This document shows positions 35,196-44,835 of a stretch of DNA of 64,000 nt, in pieces. Numbering within the stretch: position 1 is the stretch's first letter; every line of letters starts with the position of its first letter. Source of the stretch: Harenicola maris (lineage in GTDB: Bacteria; Pseudomonadota; Alphaproteobacteria; Rhodobacterales; Rhodobacteraceae); NCBI GenBank assembly GCA_018524345.1, contig JADQAZ010000003.1:434001-498000 (forward strand). The letters run 5' to 3'. The notes below the pieces were generated by a model, which was not told the origin of the DNA, searched no databases, and was given only the letters and a program-made list of their open reading frames with translations. The position numbers and the translations under genes were made by a program.

Positions 35196-36872
35196 TTAGT
35201 GCGAGTGGCCTTTGTCCCATTCTTCCTGTTTGGGAAGAATTTCGAAGGTGTGCTCTGGCGGTGGGCAGGTGAGTGTCCATTCCAGAGTGTCCGCGTGCTC
35301 GTTCCAGTAGTTGTTCTCTGTCACCTTTTCGCCGCGCAGCAGGGTCCATGCCACGATGCCGAAGAAGAAGATGAAGGAGGCAAAGGAGAGGAAGGCGCCG
35401 TAGGAGGAGACTTCGTTCCAGAGCGAGAAGGCCTCTGGGTATTCGATGTAGCGGCGTGGCATCCCCTGACGACCCAGGAAGTGTTGTGGGAAGAAGGTGA
35501 TGTTGGCGCCGATGAACATCATCCAGAAGTGCAGTTTACCTGCCCATTCGGGATACATCCGGCCAGTCATTTTGCCGAACCAGTAGTAGATACCGGCGAA
35601 GATACAGAAGATCGCGCCGAGGCTCATCACGTAATGGAAGTGGGCCACAACGTAGTAGGTGTCGTGGTAGGCGCGGTCGATGCCTGCCTGGCTGAGCACG
35701 ACGCCGGTGACGCCGCCCACGGTGAAGAGGAACAGGAAGCCGAAGGCCCAGAGCATGGGTGTTTTCAGCTCGATCGAGCCGCCCCACATGGTGGCGATCC
35801 AGGAGAAGATCTTGATCCCTGTGGGCACCGCGATGACCATTGTGGCCAGCATGAAGTAGGACTGCTGCGACAGGGACATGCCCACGGTATACATGTGGTG
35901 CGCCCAGACGACGAAGCCCAGAACACCGATTGCGATCAGGGCCCAGACCATCGGCGCATAGCCGAAGACGGGCTTTTTCGAGAAGGTCGCGATCACGTGG
36001 CTGATGATGCCGAAGCCGGGGAGGATGATGATATACACCTCTGGGTGGCCGAAGAACCACAGGATGTGCTGATACAGGATCGGGTCGCCGCCGCCAGCCG
36101 CATCAAAGAAGGCTGTGCCGAAGTTCCGGTCTGTCAGCAGCATGGTGATCGCGCCGGCCAGAACGGGCAGGGACAGAAGGATCAGCCAGGATGTCACGAA
36201 GATCGACCAAGCAAAGAGCGGCACCTTGAACAGGGTCATGCCGGGGGCACGCATGTTCAGGAAGGTGGTGATCATGTTGATCGCGCCAAGGATGGAGGAG
36301 GCACCGGAGACGTGGACCGCGAAGATCGCGAGGTCCATCGAGTAGCCGCCTTCATTGGTGGAGAGCGGCGGGTAGAGCACCCAGCCCACGCCCGAGCCGA
36401 GCTGTCCGTTGCCGCCGGGCGACAGGACGGAGCAGACGGCGAGGGTTGTGCCAGCCACATAGAGCCAGAAGGACAGGTTGTTCATCCGCGGGAACGCCAT
36501 ATCGGGCGCGCCGATTTGCAGCGGCATGAAGTAGTTGCCGAAACCGCCGAAGAGCGCCGGAATCACCACGAAGAACATCATCAGGATGCCGTGGCCCGTA
36601 ATCAGCACGTTCCACAGGTGGCCGTTTGGCGTACAGTTTGCCGGATCGTTTTCGGCAAAGAGGCGTGCGCCCTCAAGGCACATGTATTGCACGCCCGGGT
36701 CCATCAGCTCCAACCGCATGTAGACGGTGAAGGCCACAGAGATAAAGCCGACCGCCGCTGCGACGATCAGATACAGGATCCCGATATCTTTGTGGTTTGT
36801 GGACATAAACCAGCGCGTAAAGAAGCTGCGCTGGTCCTCATGTTCGTGTCCGTGAACTGCGGCGTCGGCCAT
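35196..36872 (-). CDS. ctaD: Cytochrome c oxidase subunit I (aa3 type)
   Basis: 558 aa, twelve membrane helices; carries haem a and the haem a3-CuB centre of the proton-pumping terminal oxidase. Seen: [20 protein letters not shown] with a haem a His (~95), [19 protein letters not shown] with the CuB His and cross-linked Tyr (~275), [10 protein letters not shown] (CuB His pair, ~325), and [15 protein letters not shown] with the two haem His (~410). No other ctaCDE genes flank it, which is common in Rhodobacterales. About 160 bp before its start contain no gene. Confidence 0.98.
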   Translation of the reverse strand: MADAAVHGHEHEDQRSFFTRWFMSTNHKDIGILYLIVAAAVGFISVAFTVYMRLELMDPGVQYMCLEGARLFAENDPANCTPNGHLWNVLITGHGILMMFFVVIPALFGGFGNYFMPLQIGAPDMAFPRMNNLSFWLYVAGTTLAVCSVLSPGGNGQLGSGVGWVLYPPLSTNEGGYSMDLAIFAVHVSGASSILGAINMITTFLNMRAPGMTLFKVPLFAWSIFVTSWLILLSLPVLAGAITMLLTDRNFGTAFFDAAGGGDPILYQHILWFFGHPEVYIIILPGFGIISHVIATFSKKPVFGYAPMVWALIAIGVLGFVVWAHHMYTVGMSLSQQSYFMLATMVIAVPTGIKIFSWIATMWGGSIELKTPMLWAFGFLFLFTVGGVTGVVLSQAGIDRAYHDTYYVVAHFHYVMSLGAIFCIFAGIYYWFGKMTGRMYPEWAGKLHFWMMFIGANITFFPQHFLGRQGMPRRYIEYPEAFSLWNEVSSYGAFLSFASFIFFFGIVAWTLLRGEKVTENNYWNEHADTLEWTLTCPPPEHTFEILPKQEEWDKGHSH

Positions 36873-37033
36873 ATGGGTGCCTCCTGGCTACGTTTTTTGC
36901 GTTTGCATGGCAGAGTTAGCCCCATGCAAGGCGTTCTTTGCTTTGGGGGTTGTTTTAGAACCCAGAGGCCGGACGGGCAATGTGCAACACGTCGCAGGTG
37001 CACAAAAAGTTTACGCAATGTTTGAGCGCGCCG

Positions 37034-37966
37034 TCAGGTGCCAAGGCCCAGTAGGGCGAGGGCCAAAAGCAGGGTGAGGGGTAGGGTGAGGAAGCTGCTA
37101 AGTGTTTGAATTGTAATGATTGCAGCCATCAGGGGCGCATCACCGCCGAGCTGCCGTGCGAGGGTATAGGCGGCCACGCTGGCGGGCAGGGCGGCGAAAA
37201 TCACCGCGACCTGGGCCGGGACGGGGCCGAGGGGGATGAAAAACAGCAGGGCAATCACCAAGGCGGGGTTGATAAAAAACTTTGCGAAACTGGCGAAACC
37301 GATGGCCTTGGCCGATCCGGGCGTGCCGCGCAGTTTGAGATTCGCCCCGACGCAGAGCAGCATGATCGGCAGGGCCGCATTGCCGAGGATCATGGCGCAG
37401 TCATGCAGCAGCGGCACGTGGTGCCAGCCTGCGATATTGAACAGGGCCCCGGCGAGGATCGACAGGATCAGGGGGTTTTTGGCCAGATTGCGCAGCACGG
37501 CGCGGGGGCCGCCCTGATCGCCTGTTCCCAGACGCTGTGTCATCAGGGTGACCACGGTCAGGTTCACCGCGGGCACGAGGAGCGCGGCGGCGAGGACGGC
37601 GGCGGAGAGGCCAGCCTCGCCCAGAAGGGCCTCTGCTATGGCGATGCCGACGAAGGAGTTGAAACGCGCGCCGCCCTGCATGACGCTTGTGCTGATGGCG
37701 GGCGTCATGCGCCGCGACATGACCCCGGCGCAGGCCAGCGCGCCGAAACAGCCGATATAGAGCACGAGGGCATAGCGCCCGATGCCCGCGCCTGTGAGGT
37801 CCGATGCGGAGATTTTGCCAAAGAACAGCGCGGGCATGAGCACCCAGTAGACGAGCTTGTCGTTCATGTTCCAGAAATCGACCGAGGGGATGCCGCCCCG
37901 CCGAAGCCCGTATCCCCCCATGATCAGCAGGAAGACCGGTGCGATGGCGAGGAATATGGCGATCAT
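37034..37966 (-). CDS. AEC-family (auxin efflux carrier-like) transporter
   Basis: About 310 aa with ten predicted membrane helices in two five-helix halves. Seen: APVFLLIMGGYGLRRGGIPS at the N-terminus, DKLVYWVLMPALFFGKIS (~38), NSFVGIAIAEALLG, NPLILSILAGALFN (~165) and ALPIMLLCVGANLKL, typical of the AEC family that exports organic acids or malonate. The ATG at 37966 lies 10 bp after the lipB stop, hence a likely two-gene operon. A second AEC gene is at 46871-47809. Substrate unknown. Confidence 0.88.
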   Translation of the reverse strand: MIAIFLAIAPVFLLIMGGYGLRRGGIPSVDFWNMNDKLVYWVLMPALFFGKISASDLTGAGIGRYALVLYIGCFGALACAGVMSRRMTPAISTSVMQGGARFNSFVGIAIAEALLGEAGLSAAVLAAALLVPAVNLTVVTLMTQRLGTGDQGGPRAVLRNLAKNPLILSILAGALFNIAGWHHVPLLHDCAMILGNAALPIMLLCVGANLKLRGTPGSAKAIGFASFAKFFINPALVIALLFFIPLGPVPAQVAVIFAALPASVAAYTLARQLGGDAPLMAAIITIQTLSSFLTLPLTLLLALALLGLGT

Positions 37967-37976
37967 CGCGCTGCCG

Positions 37977-38666
37977 TCATCTCTCGGCGAGGGGGCCGAA
38001 GGTTTGGATATAGGCGCGGCGCAGGGCATCGTCGGCGTCCTGCATGGTGACGGGCAGGCCCAGATCGACCAGCGATGTCACCCCGTGCCCCGTGATCCCG
38101 CAGGGGACGATGCCGCCAAAATGGCTCAGGTCCGGTTCGACGTTGAGGGAGATGCCATGGAAGCTGACCCACTTGCGCAGGCGGATGCCGATGGCGGCGA
38201 TTTTATCCTCGCGCGGGGTGCCATCGGGCAGGGGGGGCTTTTCGGGGCGGGGCGTCCAGACGCCGACGCGGTCGGGGTGGGTGTGCCCCTTGATGTTGAA
38301 ACTGTCCAGCGCGGTGAGCACCCATGTTTCCAGCTGGGTGACAAAGGCGCGGATGTCGCGGCCCCTTTGGTTGAGGTCGAGCATGACATAGGCGACGCGC
38401 TGTCCCGGGCCGTGGTAGGTATATTGCCCGCCGCGCGAGGCGGCATAGACGGGGAATCGCTCTGGGTCGGTCAGGTCCTGCGGCTTGGCGCTGGTGCCTG
38501 CGGTGTACATTGGCGGGTGTTCGAGCAGCCAGATACATTCCGGTTCCTCGCCTGCGGCGATCTGGGCGACTCGCGCCTCCATCCAGTCCACGGCCTCGGG
38601 AAAGGGGGTCAGGCCGGGGGTTATACGCCATTCTGGCGCTGTTGGAGCGGCGGGGATCTGGGTCAT
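37977..38666 (-). CDS. lipB: Octanoyl-[acyl carrier protein]:protein N-octanoyltransferase
   Basis: Transfers octanoate from ACP to lipoyl domains, the first step of lipoate synthesis. 229 aa. Seen: [17 protein letters not shown] (~47), [20 protein letters not shown] (~78), the catalytic Lys in [20 protein letters not shown] (~155) and the acyl-binding Cys in [12 protein letters not shown] (~190). The ATG at 38666 is chosen over 38780 because it matches the family start. The tRNA-Leu gene begins about 120 bp upstream on the other strand. Confidence 0.97.
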   Translation of the reverse strand: MTQIPAAPTAPEWRITPGLTPFPEAVDWMEARVAQIAAGEEPECIWLLEHPPMYTAGTSAKPQDLTDPERFPVYAASRGGQYTYHGPGQRVAYVMLDLNQRGRDIRAFVTQLETWVLTALDSFNIKGHTHPDRVGVWTPRPEKPPLPDGTPREDKIAAIGIRLRKWVSFHGISLNVEPDLSHFGGIVPCGITGHGVTSLVDLGLPVTMQDADDALRRAYIQTFGPLAER

Positions 38667-38787
38667 ACCACAGGTGTTTATCACCGCTACGGGGGGGCGC
38701 AACGGGGGCAATCGACAGGCGGGATGCAAAAAGGTCTTTTCATTGCCCGAACCATTGGTTAGAGGAGGCGCGTTCTCCAAGACATAT

Positions 38788-38874
38788 GCGGTCGTGGCGG
38801 AATTGGTAGACGCGCAGCGTTGAGGTCGCTGTGAGGTAACACTCGTGCGAGTTCGAGTCTCGCCGACCGCACCA
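38788..38874 (+). tRNA. tRNA-Leu(GAG)
   Basis: Acceptor arms GCGGTCG and CGACCGC, discriminator A, encoded CCA at 38872-38874. D-arm TGGCGGAATTGGTAGACGC, anticodon loop TTGAGGT with GAG at 38822-38824, long class II variable arm (GTGAGGTAACACTCGTGC region) and T-arm GAGTTCGAGTCTC. 87 nt. Confidence 0.95.
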
Positions 38875-38916
38875 TTCCCATTTTTTTGCCAGGGCCCAAT
38901 GTGTTTGGGCAGATGC

Positions 38917-38942
38917 GCCTCCGGTTTTTCGGGGGCTTTTTT
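38917..38942 (+). terminator. Terminator of the tRNA-Leu transcript
   Basis: GCCTCCG (38917-38923) pairs with CGGGGGC (38930-38936) with one G-T pair, followed by TTTTTT. It lies 43 bp past the tRNA. Confidence 0.75.
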
Positions 38943-38950
38943 GTATGCGC

Positions 38951-39436
38951 CTAGCCGGGCCTTTGGCTGTGGGCCTCCTCGAAGGCCTCGGCGGGGACCT
39001 GAATCACCACGCGGTTGCCGGAGCCCTGAAGCAGGAGTTCCATCCCTGTGCTGCGGGCCTTGTCGAACTGGGCGGGGGTGAGGATCACGGCGCCCTGTTC
39101 CTGAACGGTGCAGCCGAGGGAGGCGCAGGAGAGCACATTGCTTGCGCCGCGCTCATAGGGGAGCTGGGTTCCGAAGGAATAGGCGGAGTGGAAGAAGGAC
39201 CAGCCCGTCGCGGTGGAGACCTGATCGACGTAGATGCCTTGGCGCACCTCCTTGCCCTTTTGCGCGATGAAGGCCTGCCCCGTGACATTGACAAGCAGGT
39301 TATTGAACACCGAGTGGCGGGCAGAGACGCCGGCGGTGATGCCGGTGTGGATGTCGGTCACTTGGGTCGGCTCGTTGGCGCAGGCGGTGAGCAGGGCGAG
39401 GGCGAGAGCGGCGGCGGGGCGGGCGAGGGGGATCAA
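38951..39436 (-). CDS. Hypothetical lipoprotein
   Basis: 161 aa. Signal peptide with lipobox LLTAC at residues ~15-19 (Cys19 acylated), so a membrane-anchored periplasmic protein. The mature sequence begins [17 protein letters not shown] and contains [19 protein letters not shown] and VLSCASLGC (possible disulfide). No domain recognised. It converges with tRNA-Leu and is followed upstream by a 257-bp region of stacked inverted repeats. Confidence 0.7.
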   Translation of the reverse strand: MIPLARPAAALALALLTACANEPTQVTDIHTGITAGVSARHSVFNNLLVNVTGQAFIAQKGKEVRQGIYVDQVSTATGWSFFHSAYSFGTQLPYERGASNVLSCASLGCTVQEQGAVILTPAQFDKARSTGMELLLQGSGNRVVIQVPAEAFEEAHSQRPG

Positions 39437-39537
39437 AGCGTATCCTTATCAATGCGTTAACTGCGCTCAGGATGTGGGGAGAAGGTTAACCAAAGGTTGA
39501 TACGGGCGCTGGGGCGCCGCGCCGCTGGCCACGGGAG

Positions 39538-39631
39538 AGATTTTTCGGCGAAAAATCTTGGCCGCGCGAACGCGCGGCGGGGCGGATGGTTCCATAAAAA
39601 ACCTGAAAATTTCCGGTGTTTTTTGTGGAAC
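39538..39631. repeat. Three consecutive inverted repeats upstream of csbD
   Basis: First, AGATTTTTCG / CGAAAAATCT (39538-39558, 1-nt centre). Second, GCCGCGCG-AA-CGCGCGGC (39561-39578). Third, a 14-bp stem with one G-T pair, GTTCCATAAAAAAC / GTTTTTTGTGGAAC (39589-39631). They fill most of the 257-bp spacer between the divergent lipoprotein and CsbD genes. Presumed regulatory or REP-like; no gene is seen in the spacer. Confidence 0.65.
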
Positions 39632-39693
39632 GAAGCCGCGGGGCGCGTGTTCTTTCCCTGTAACCGAAACGCAAAACGGAAAGGATCCGGATC

Positions 39694-39894
39694 ATGAATT
39701 GGGACCAAGTTAAAGGCGAATGGAAAGTCATCAAAGGCAAAGCCCGCGAGCAGTGGGGCGAATTGACCGATGACGAGTTGGATCAAGCCGCGGGCGAGCG
39801 TCAGCAGCTCGAAGGGTTGGTGCAAAAGCGCTATGGCAAGACCAAGGAAGAGGCCAAAGAAGAGGTCGATTCCTGGATGAAGAAAGTGTCATAA
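39694..39894 (+). CDS. CsbD family stress protein
   Basis: 66 aa, highly charged. MNWDQVKGEWKVIKGKAREQ followed by WGELTDDELDQAAGERQQLE and the KTKEEAKEEVDSWMKK tail is the CsbD pattern; in other bacteria such proteins accumulate under general stress. No enzymatic role is known. AAAGGA precedes the ATG. The gene is followed by hairpins acting as terminator. Confidence 0.95.
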   Translation: MNWDQVKGEWKVIKGKAREQWGELTDDELDQAAGERQQLEGLVQKRYGKTKEEAKEEVDSWMKKVS

Positions 39895-39973
39895 ACCACG
39901 GCCTTCAGCCGTGAGTGAGATATGCGGGGCTGCCAGCCATCCCGAGGGGATGGGGGCGGCCCTGTTTTCGTTT

Positions 39974-39990
39974 GGGGCGCAGCCCCTTTT
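39974..39990 (+). terminator. Probable terminator after csbD
   Basis: GGGGC-GCA-GCCCC followed by TTTT. Just before it is a larger nested hairpin, CCATCCC/GGGATGG inside GGGCTGCC/GGCGGCCC, followed by TGTTTTCGTTT, and before that CACGGC/GCCGTG at 39897-39918. Any of these may end csbD transcription. Confidence 0.6.
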
Positions 39991-40084
39991 GGAAAAAAGA
40001 TAATAAATTTCGTGATTTAGGTGGAACTCTTTGGGCGCGGCGCTGTTGGGTCTGTATCGGTAACACAAGTCTTAGGAGGACATA

Positions 40085-40897
40085 ATGAAACGTTTTTTCA
40101 CAGCTTCCGCGATCGCCCTTACTCTTGGCACCACCGCTATGGCGGAGGGGCATTCGGCGGTGTTTTCCGACCAGCCCTTTGACGCCGAGGTGAATGTCAC
40201 GGCCTCTGATCTGATCAATGCCCGCGTCTATGCGACCGAGGCGGATCTGACGGATATGCCTATGGCCACTTCGGAAGATGCCAAAAACTGGCAGGACATT
40301 GGCGAGATCAACGATATTATCCTGACCCGTGACGGCAATGTGCAGTTTGTCATTGTCGGTGTCGGCGGTTTCCTTGGCATCGGGGAAAAGGACGTGGCGG
40401 TCACCATGAGTGACCTGAAGTTCATCTCCGACGGGGAAGAGGCCGATGAGTATTTCATTGTCGTCAACGCCGACCGTCAGGGCATTCAGGAGGCTGCGGG
40501 TTATGACCGCGGCGAGATGTCCGACGAGGAGAGCATTGCCATGGGCACGCCCACCGGTTCGATTGAAGGGGGTTCCGTGATGCCGCCCGAGATCGAGCGG
40601 GAAGGCTATTCCGCCATGGTGGCGGATGATCTGACCGCCGAGGAATTGACCGGCACCCGTGTCTACGGGGCGGGCGATGAGGATATCGGCGAGATTAGCG
40701 AAATTTTGCTGACCTCCGAGGGGCGGATCGACCGCGCCGTGGTGGATGTTGGCGGTTTCCTTGGCATGGGGGAGCACCCCGTGGCGATGGGCATGGATGA
40801 GATCACGATTGTGCGCTCTGCCGATGGCAGCGACACGCGGGTCTATATCAGCAGCTCGAAAGAGGCGCTTGAGGCCATGCCGGCCTATAAGAAGTAA
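40085..40897 (+). CDS. Exported protein with two PRC-barrel domains
   Basis: 270 aa with signal peptide (MKRFFTASAIALTLGTTAMA). Two PRC-barrel-like repeats, ~40-115 and ~180-250, each with a VGGFLG.GE segment: VGVGGFLGIGEKDVAVTMSD and VDVGGFLGMGEHPVAMGMDE. Acidic overall. PRC-barrel proteins act in RNA processing or photosynthetic reaction-centre assembly; periplasmic double-PRC proteins are common in Rhodobacterales, role unknown. TAGGAGG ahead of the ATG is a strong ribosome site. Confidence 0.9.
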   Translation: MKRFFTASAIALTLGTTAMAEGHSAVFSDQPFDAEVNVTASDLINARVYATEADLTDMPMATSEDAKNWQDIGEINDIILTRDGNVQFVIVGVGGFLGIGEKDVAVTMSDLKFISDGEEADEYFIVVNADRQGIQEAAGYDRGEMSDEESIAMGTPTGSIEGGSVMPPEIEREGYSAMVADDLTAEELTGTRVYGAGDEDIGEISEILLTSEGRIDRAVVDVGGFLGMGEHPVAMGMDEITIVRSADGSDTRVYISSSKEALEAMPAYKK

Positions 40898-40926
40898 CGC
40901 GTAGCCAAAGCTGCCACGCGCAGCCT

Positions 40927-40972
40927 GCCCCCCTTGGCCAGAGAATCGGCCGAGGGGGGCTTTGTTATTTTT
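40927..40972 (+). terminator. Rho-independent terminator of the PRC-barrel gene
   Basis: GCCCCCCTTGGCC pairs with GGCCGAGGGGGGC (13 bp, one G-T pair, 8-nt loop), followed by TTTGTTATTTTT. Confidence 0.85.
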
Positions 40973-41153
40973 AAACCGCCTGAAAGGCAGGCGATGGGGG
41001 GGCAATCGCGCGCCGCGCGGGCGTTTGGGGCGCTCTGGGTGGGGCCTGCGGGTTGTTCAAACTTTCTGTTTGTAATGTTGACCAAGGCGCGACTAGGCTG
41101 ACCACGCCGCAGTAAAGACGGTGAAAAAATATATATACCAACCGGGAAACAGC

Positions 41154-42257
41154 GTGACGGATAACGGACAAGCTGAGGCTTTTGTTGAATTCGACCGAGT
41201 TCAGAAAAGCTATGACGGAGAGGTTCTTGTGGTCAAAGACCTGAACCTATCCATGCCGAAGGGCGAATTTTTAACCATGCTCGGGCCATCGGGGTCTGGC
41301 AAGACCACCTGCCTTATGATGCTGGCCGGGTTCGAGACAGCGACCCACGGGGAGATCCGCCTGAACGGGCAGGAGATCAACAATATCCCGCCGCATAAGC
41401 GCGGCATCGGGATGGTGTTTCAGAACTATGCCCTGTTCCCGCATATGACGGTGAACGAGAACCTCGCCTTTCCATTGGAAGTGCGCGGCATGGGCAAATC
41501 CGAGCGTGAGGCGGCGGTGAAACGCGCGCTGGATATGGTGCAGATGGGGGAGTTCGGCAATCGCCGCCCTGCGCAGCTTTCTGGTGGGCAGCAGCAGCGG
41601 ATCGCTTTGGCGCGTGCCCTCGTGTTCCAGCCGGAGCTGGTGTTGATGGACGAGCCTTTGGGCGCCCTCGACAAGCAGCTGCGCGAACATATGCAGTTTG
41701 AAATCACGCGGCTGGCCCATGAGCTGGGCATCACCACGGTTTATGTGACCCACGACCAGACAGAGGCCCTGACCATGTCGGACCGTGTGGCCGTGTTCAA
41801 TGACGGGCGCATCCAGCAGCTTGCGCCGCCTGATCAGCTCTATGAGCAGCCCGACAACAGCTTTGTCGCGCAGTTCATTGGCGAGAATAACACCCTTGAC
41901 GGGGTGGTGTCCGAGATCGGCAATGGCACCGCTTTGGTCAAGCTGAGCGACGGTTCGGTGATTGATGCGACGCCGGTGAATGTCAGCCATGCGGGCGAGC
42001 AGACCCGTGTGTCGATCCGCCCCGAGCGGGTGGAATTCGACATGAGCCGCCTGCCCGAGGGCGCCCATACCCTGAAGGCGGAGGTGAAGGAATTCGTCTA
42101 TATGGGCGATATTTTCCGCACCCGTCTGTCGGTGGCGGGCAATGATGATTTCATCGTCAAGACCCGCAACGCCGCCGATCAGGTGCGCCTGACCCCGGGC
42201 CAGACCGTCGAGATCGGCTGGAAGCCCGAGGATTGCCGCGCCCTGGATGCGGATTAG
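41154..42257 (+). CDS. Polyamine-type ABC transporter ATP-binding protein (PotA family)
   Basis: About 367 aa. Energises uptake with the receptor and two permeases that follow. Seen: Walker A LGPSGSGKTT (~45), Q-loop GMVFQNYALFPHMTV (~85), signature LSGGQQQRIALARAL (~142), Walker B VLMDEPLGALD, switch His in YVTHDQTEALTMSD and a C-terminal TOBE-type domain. The start is unsure: a GTG at 41121 is in frame, but the GTG at 41154 has GGGAAA just upstream and gives the usual family N-terminus. Confidence 0.92.
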   Translation: MTDNGQAEAFVEFDRVQKSYDGEVLVVKDLNLSMPKGEFLTMLGPSGSGKTTCLMMLAGFETATHGEIRLNGQEINNIPPHKRGIGMVFQNYALFPHMTVNENLAFPLEVRGMGKSEREAAVKRALDMVQMGEFGNRRPAQLSGGQQQRIALARALVFQPELVLMDEPLGALDKQLREHMQFEITRLAHELGITTVYVTHDQTEALTMSDRVAVFNDGRIQQLAPPDQLYEQPDNSFVAQFIGENNTLDGVVSEIGNGTALVKLSDGSVIDATPVNVSHAGEQTRVSIRPERVEFDMSRLPEGAHTLKAEVKEFVYMGDIFRTRLSVAGNDDFIVKTRNAADQVRLTPGQTVEIGWKPEDCRALDAD

Positions 42258-42375
42258 GATTTGAGTTTCAAGTTTCCTCTCCCTGCGCCTTTGCGCGGGG
42301 GGGGATCAATAGGCCGGGCCGAAGTGGCCCAAAGCCCGGTCAAAGCGTTAACGGGTCACAAACGGGAGTAATATT

Positions 42376-43449
42376 ATGAAAACGAAGACAATTCTTCTTG
42401 CGACGGCCCTGACCAGCGTTGGTTTTGCCGCCGCGGCTCAGGAGGTGACGGTGATGTCTTGGGGGGGCTCTTATACCAAGAGCCAGGTCGAGGCCTATCA
42501 CAAGCCCTTCACCGCAGAGACCGGCATTGCCGTGAACTCCGTTGACAGCGACAACCCCGCAACGCCGATCAAGGCGCAGGTCGAGGCCGGCAATGTGACG
42601 GTGGATGTGGCCGATGTGGAATTCTCTGACGCTGTGCGTCTGTGCGATGAGGGCCTTTTGGAAGAGATCGACGTGTCGATGTTGCCAGCGGCCCCTGACG
42701 GCACGCCCGCGACCGAGGATTTCATCGATGGCGCCCTGCAGGACTGCGCCGTGGCCAATATCGTTTGGTCCACTGTCTTTGCCTATAACACCGAGAACAA
42801 CGCAACCGCCCCTGCGACGATTGCGGATTTCTTTAACACTGCCGATTTCCCCGGCAAGCGTGGCCTGCGCAAGACGGCCAAGGCGAACCTCGAGATGGCC
42901 CTGATGGCCGATGGCGTTGCCGCCGATGAGGTTTACGACATGCTGGAGACAGACGAGGGCATCGATAAGGCCTTTGCCAAGCTGGACAGCATCAAGGACG
43001 ACATCGTTTGGTGGGAAGCGGGCGCGCAGCCTCCGCAGCTCTTGGCCGATGGTGAAGTTGTGATGTCCACCGCCTATAACGGCCGGATTTTCAACGCCGC
43101 TGTGGCCGAGAGCCAGCCTTTGGTTGTGGTTTGGGACGGTCAGATTCTGGACTTTGACCTGTTCGTGATCCCCAAGGGGGCGCCGAACCTTGAGGAAGCC
43201 AAGAAGTTCGTGGCCTATTCCACCGACACACAGCGTCTGGCGGATCAGGCCTCGTGGATTTCCTACGGCCCTGCGCGCAAATCCTCCGGCGCTTTGGTTG
43301 GCAAGTTCATGGACGGCGAGACCGAGATGGCCGAGCATATGCCCACGGCCGAAGCCAACCTGACCAATGCTTTGGTCAACAACTTTGAGTTCTGGGTTGA
43401 TAATGACGCCGAGCTGAACGAGCGTTTCAACGCTTGGCTGGCTCAGTAA
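42376..43449 (+). CDS. ABC transporter substrate-binding protein (PotD/PotF type)
   Basis: 357 aa periplasmic receptor. Signal peptide MKTKTILLATALTSVGFAAA, mature start AQEVTVMSWGGSYTKSQVEA. TKSQVEAYHKPFTAETGIAV and NVTVDVADVEFSDAVRLCDE are typical of the spermidine/putrescine-binding COG0687 group, as are GEVVMSTAYNGRIFNAA and FVIPKGAPNLEEAKKFVAYS. Ligand (polyamine, or a related cation/opine) is not provable from sequence. A strong intercistronic hairpin follows. Confidence 0.92.
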   Translation: MKTKTILLATALTSVGFAAAAQEVTVMSWGGSYTKSQVEAYHKPFTAETGIAVNSVDSDNPATPIKAQVEAGNVTVDVADVEFSDAVRLCDEGLLEEIDVSMLPAAPDGTPATEDFIDGALQDCAVANIVWSTVFAYNTENNATAPATIADFFNTADFPGKRGLRKTAKANLEMALMADGVAADEVYDMLETDEGIDKAFAKLDSIKDDIVWWEAGAQPPQLLADGEVVMSTAYNGRIFNAAVAESQPLVVVWDGQILDFDLFVIPKGAPNLEEAKKFVAYSTDTQRLADQASWISYGPARKSSGALVGKFMDGETEMAEHMPTAEANLTNALVNNFEFWVDNDAELNERFNAWLAQ

Positions 43450-43458
43450 ATTAGGATC

Positions 43459-43487
43459 GGGGCGGCGCGGGTTTCCTGCGCCGCCCC
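43459..43487 (+). terminator. Intercistronic hairpin after the binding-protein gene
   Basis: A perfect 10-bp stem GGGGCGGCGC / GCGCCGCCCC with a 9-nt loop, 10 bp past the receptor stop. Partial termination or mRNA protection here would give more receptor than permease. Confidence 0.65.
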
Positions 43488-43529
43488 ATTCGTTTGGACG
43501 TTTAGGAAGACGGGGCTCCGGGGCAGGAT

Positions 43530-44831
43530 ATGGCAGATATGACAGCCGAGACAGGCGCGCAGGACGCGCTGGTGACAGCCGATGGCAAGCCGCTTAAGGC
43601 GGCTTTGAGGGCGGCGCAGGCGCGGTCGAAGCGGCGGGCCTTTTATCTGGTGGCGCCGCTGTTGGTGTTTATCCTGCTGACCTTTGTCGCGCCGATTTTG
43701 CAGATGTTGCATCAGTCGATCCACAATGACGGCTTCACGATGCATGAGGATGTGATCAGCCACGAGCGCACGCCCCTGATGGTGAACCTGCGGCAGTGGT
43801 TTGACGAGAACCCCCGTGGCACCGCGCCGGACGAGGCCGCCTATGCCGCCATTGCCGCCGACCTGTTGGTGCTGCGCGAGGTGAAGGCAGGCGGGCAGGT
43901 GGGCACGCGGGTGAATTACGAGCGCTCCCGTTCGCGTTCGATGTTCACCAAGGCGGTGCGCCGGGCCGAGCGGCTGGAGCCGCCCTTTGAGGCCGCCTTT
44001 ATGGATCTGGACGAGGATTGGGCGGACCCCGAGCTTTGGGCCGCGATGCGCAGCAGTGCCTCGGCCTATACGATGAATTTCTATCTGGCGGCGATTGACA
44101 AGGTGCGCGCGCCGGACGGGTCGATCACCAATGTGGACGAGGACCGGGCGCTGTATAAAAAGCTGTTCGGGCGGACGCTGGTGCTGTCCCTTTTGATTAC
44201 GTTCCTGACCTTTGTTCTGGCCTATCCGATTGCGCATTTGCTGGCGACTTTGCCGCTGCGCTATTCCAACCTGTTGATGATTTTCGTGCTGCTGCCCTTC
44301 TGGACCAGCCTGTTGGTGCGGACCACGAGTTGGATGGTTTTGCTGCAATCCCAAGGGGTTCTGAACGATGCCTTGGTGGGCAGCGGGATTTTGGCGGATG
44401 AGAACCGGGTTCAGTTGATGTATAACCAAGCGGGCACGGTGATTGCGATGACGCATATCCTGCTGCCGTTTATGGTTTTGCCTTTGTATTCCGTGATGCG
44501 GCCGATCAACCCCTCTTATGTGCGGGCGGCGCGGTCGCTGGGCGCGACGAGCTGGACGGCCTTTCGCCGGATTTATTTCCCGCAGACGGTGCCGGGGATC
44601 GGGGCGGGGGCTTTGCTCGTCTTCATTCTGGCCGTTGGCTATTACATCACCCCCGCGCTGGTTGGCGGGGCGGATGGGACGCTGATTTCGAACCTGATCG
44701 CCTATCACATGACCGGATCGTTGAACTGGTCTTTGGCGGCCGCTTTGGCGGGGATGTTGTTGATCGGGATTTTGATCCTTTACTGGCTCTACGACCTGCT
44801 CGTGGGCATTGATAATCTGAAACTGGGGTAG
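43530..44831 (+). CDS. ABC transporter permease (PotB-like, long N-terminal loop)
   Basis: 433 aa, longer than the usual ~300 because about 130 residues (~65-195) form a hydrophilic loop between the first helix (FYLVAPLLVFILLTFVAPIL) and the permease core. The core has LVLSLLITFLTFVLAYPIAH, PFWTSLLVRTTSWMVLLQ and the EAA loop YVRAARSLGATSWTAFRRIY, which contacts the ATPase. PotB-type subunit of the transporter; operon spacing four bases before the next permease. Confidence 0.92.
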   Translation: MADMTAETGAQDALVTADGKPLKAALRAAQARSKRRAFYLVAPLLVFILLTFVAPILQMLHQSIHNDGFTMHEDVISHERTPLMVNLRQWFDENPRGTAPDEAAYAAIAADLLVLREVKAGGQVGTRVNYERSRSRSMFTKAVRRAERLEPPFEAAFMDLDEDWADPELWAAMRSSASAYTMNFYLAAIDKVRAPDGSITNVDEDRALYKKLFGRTLVLSLLITFLTFVLAYPIAHLLATLPLRYSNLLMIFVLLPFWTSLLVRTTSWMVLLQSQGVLNDALVGSGILADENRVQLMYNQAGTVIAMTHILLPFMVLPLYSVMRPINPSYVRAARSLGATSWTAFRRIYFPQTVPGIGAGALLVFILAVGYYITPALVGGADGTLISNLIAYHMTGSLNWSLAAALAGMLLIGILILYWLYDLLVGIDNLKLG

Positions 44832-44835
44832 GGTC

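Noticed and set aside
35064-37025. 653-aa plus-strand frame opposite ctaD
   Set aside because: Composition and position show it is the antisense of ctaD.
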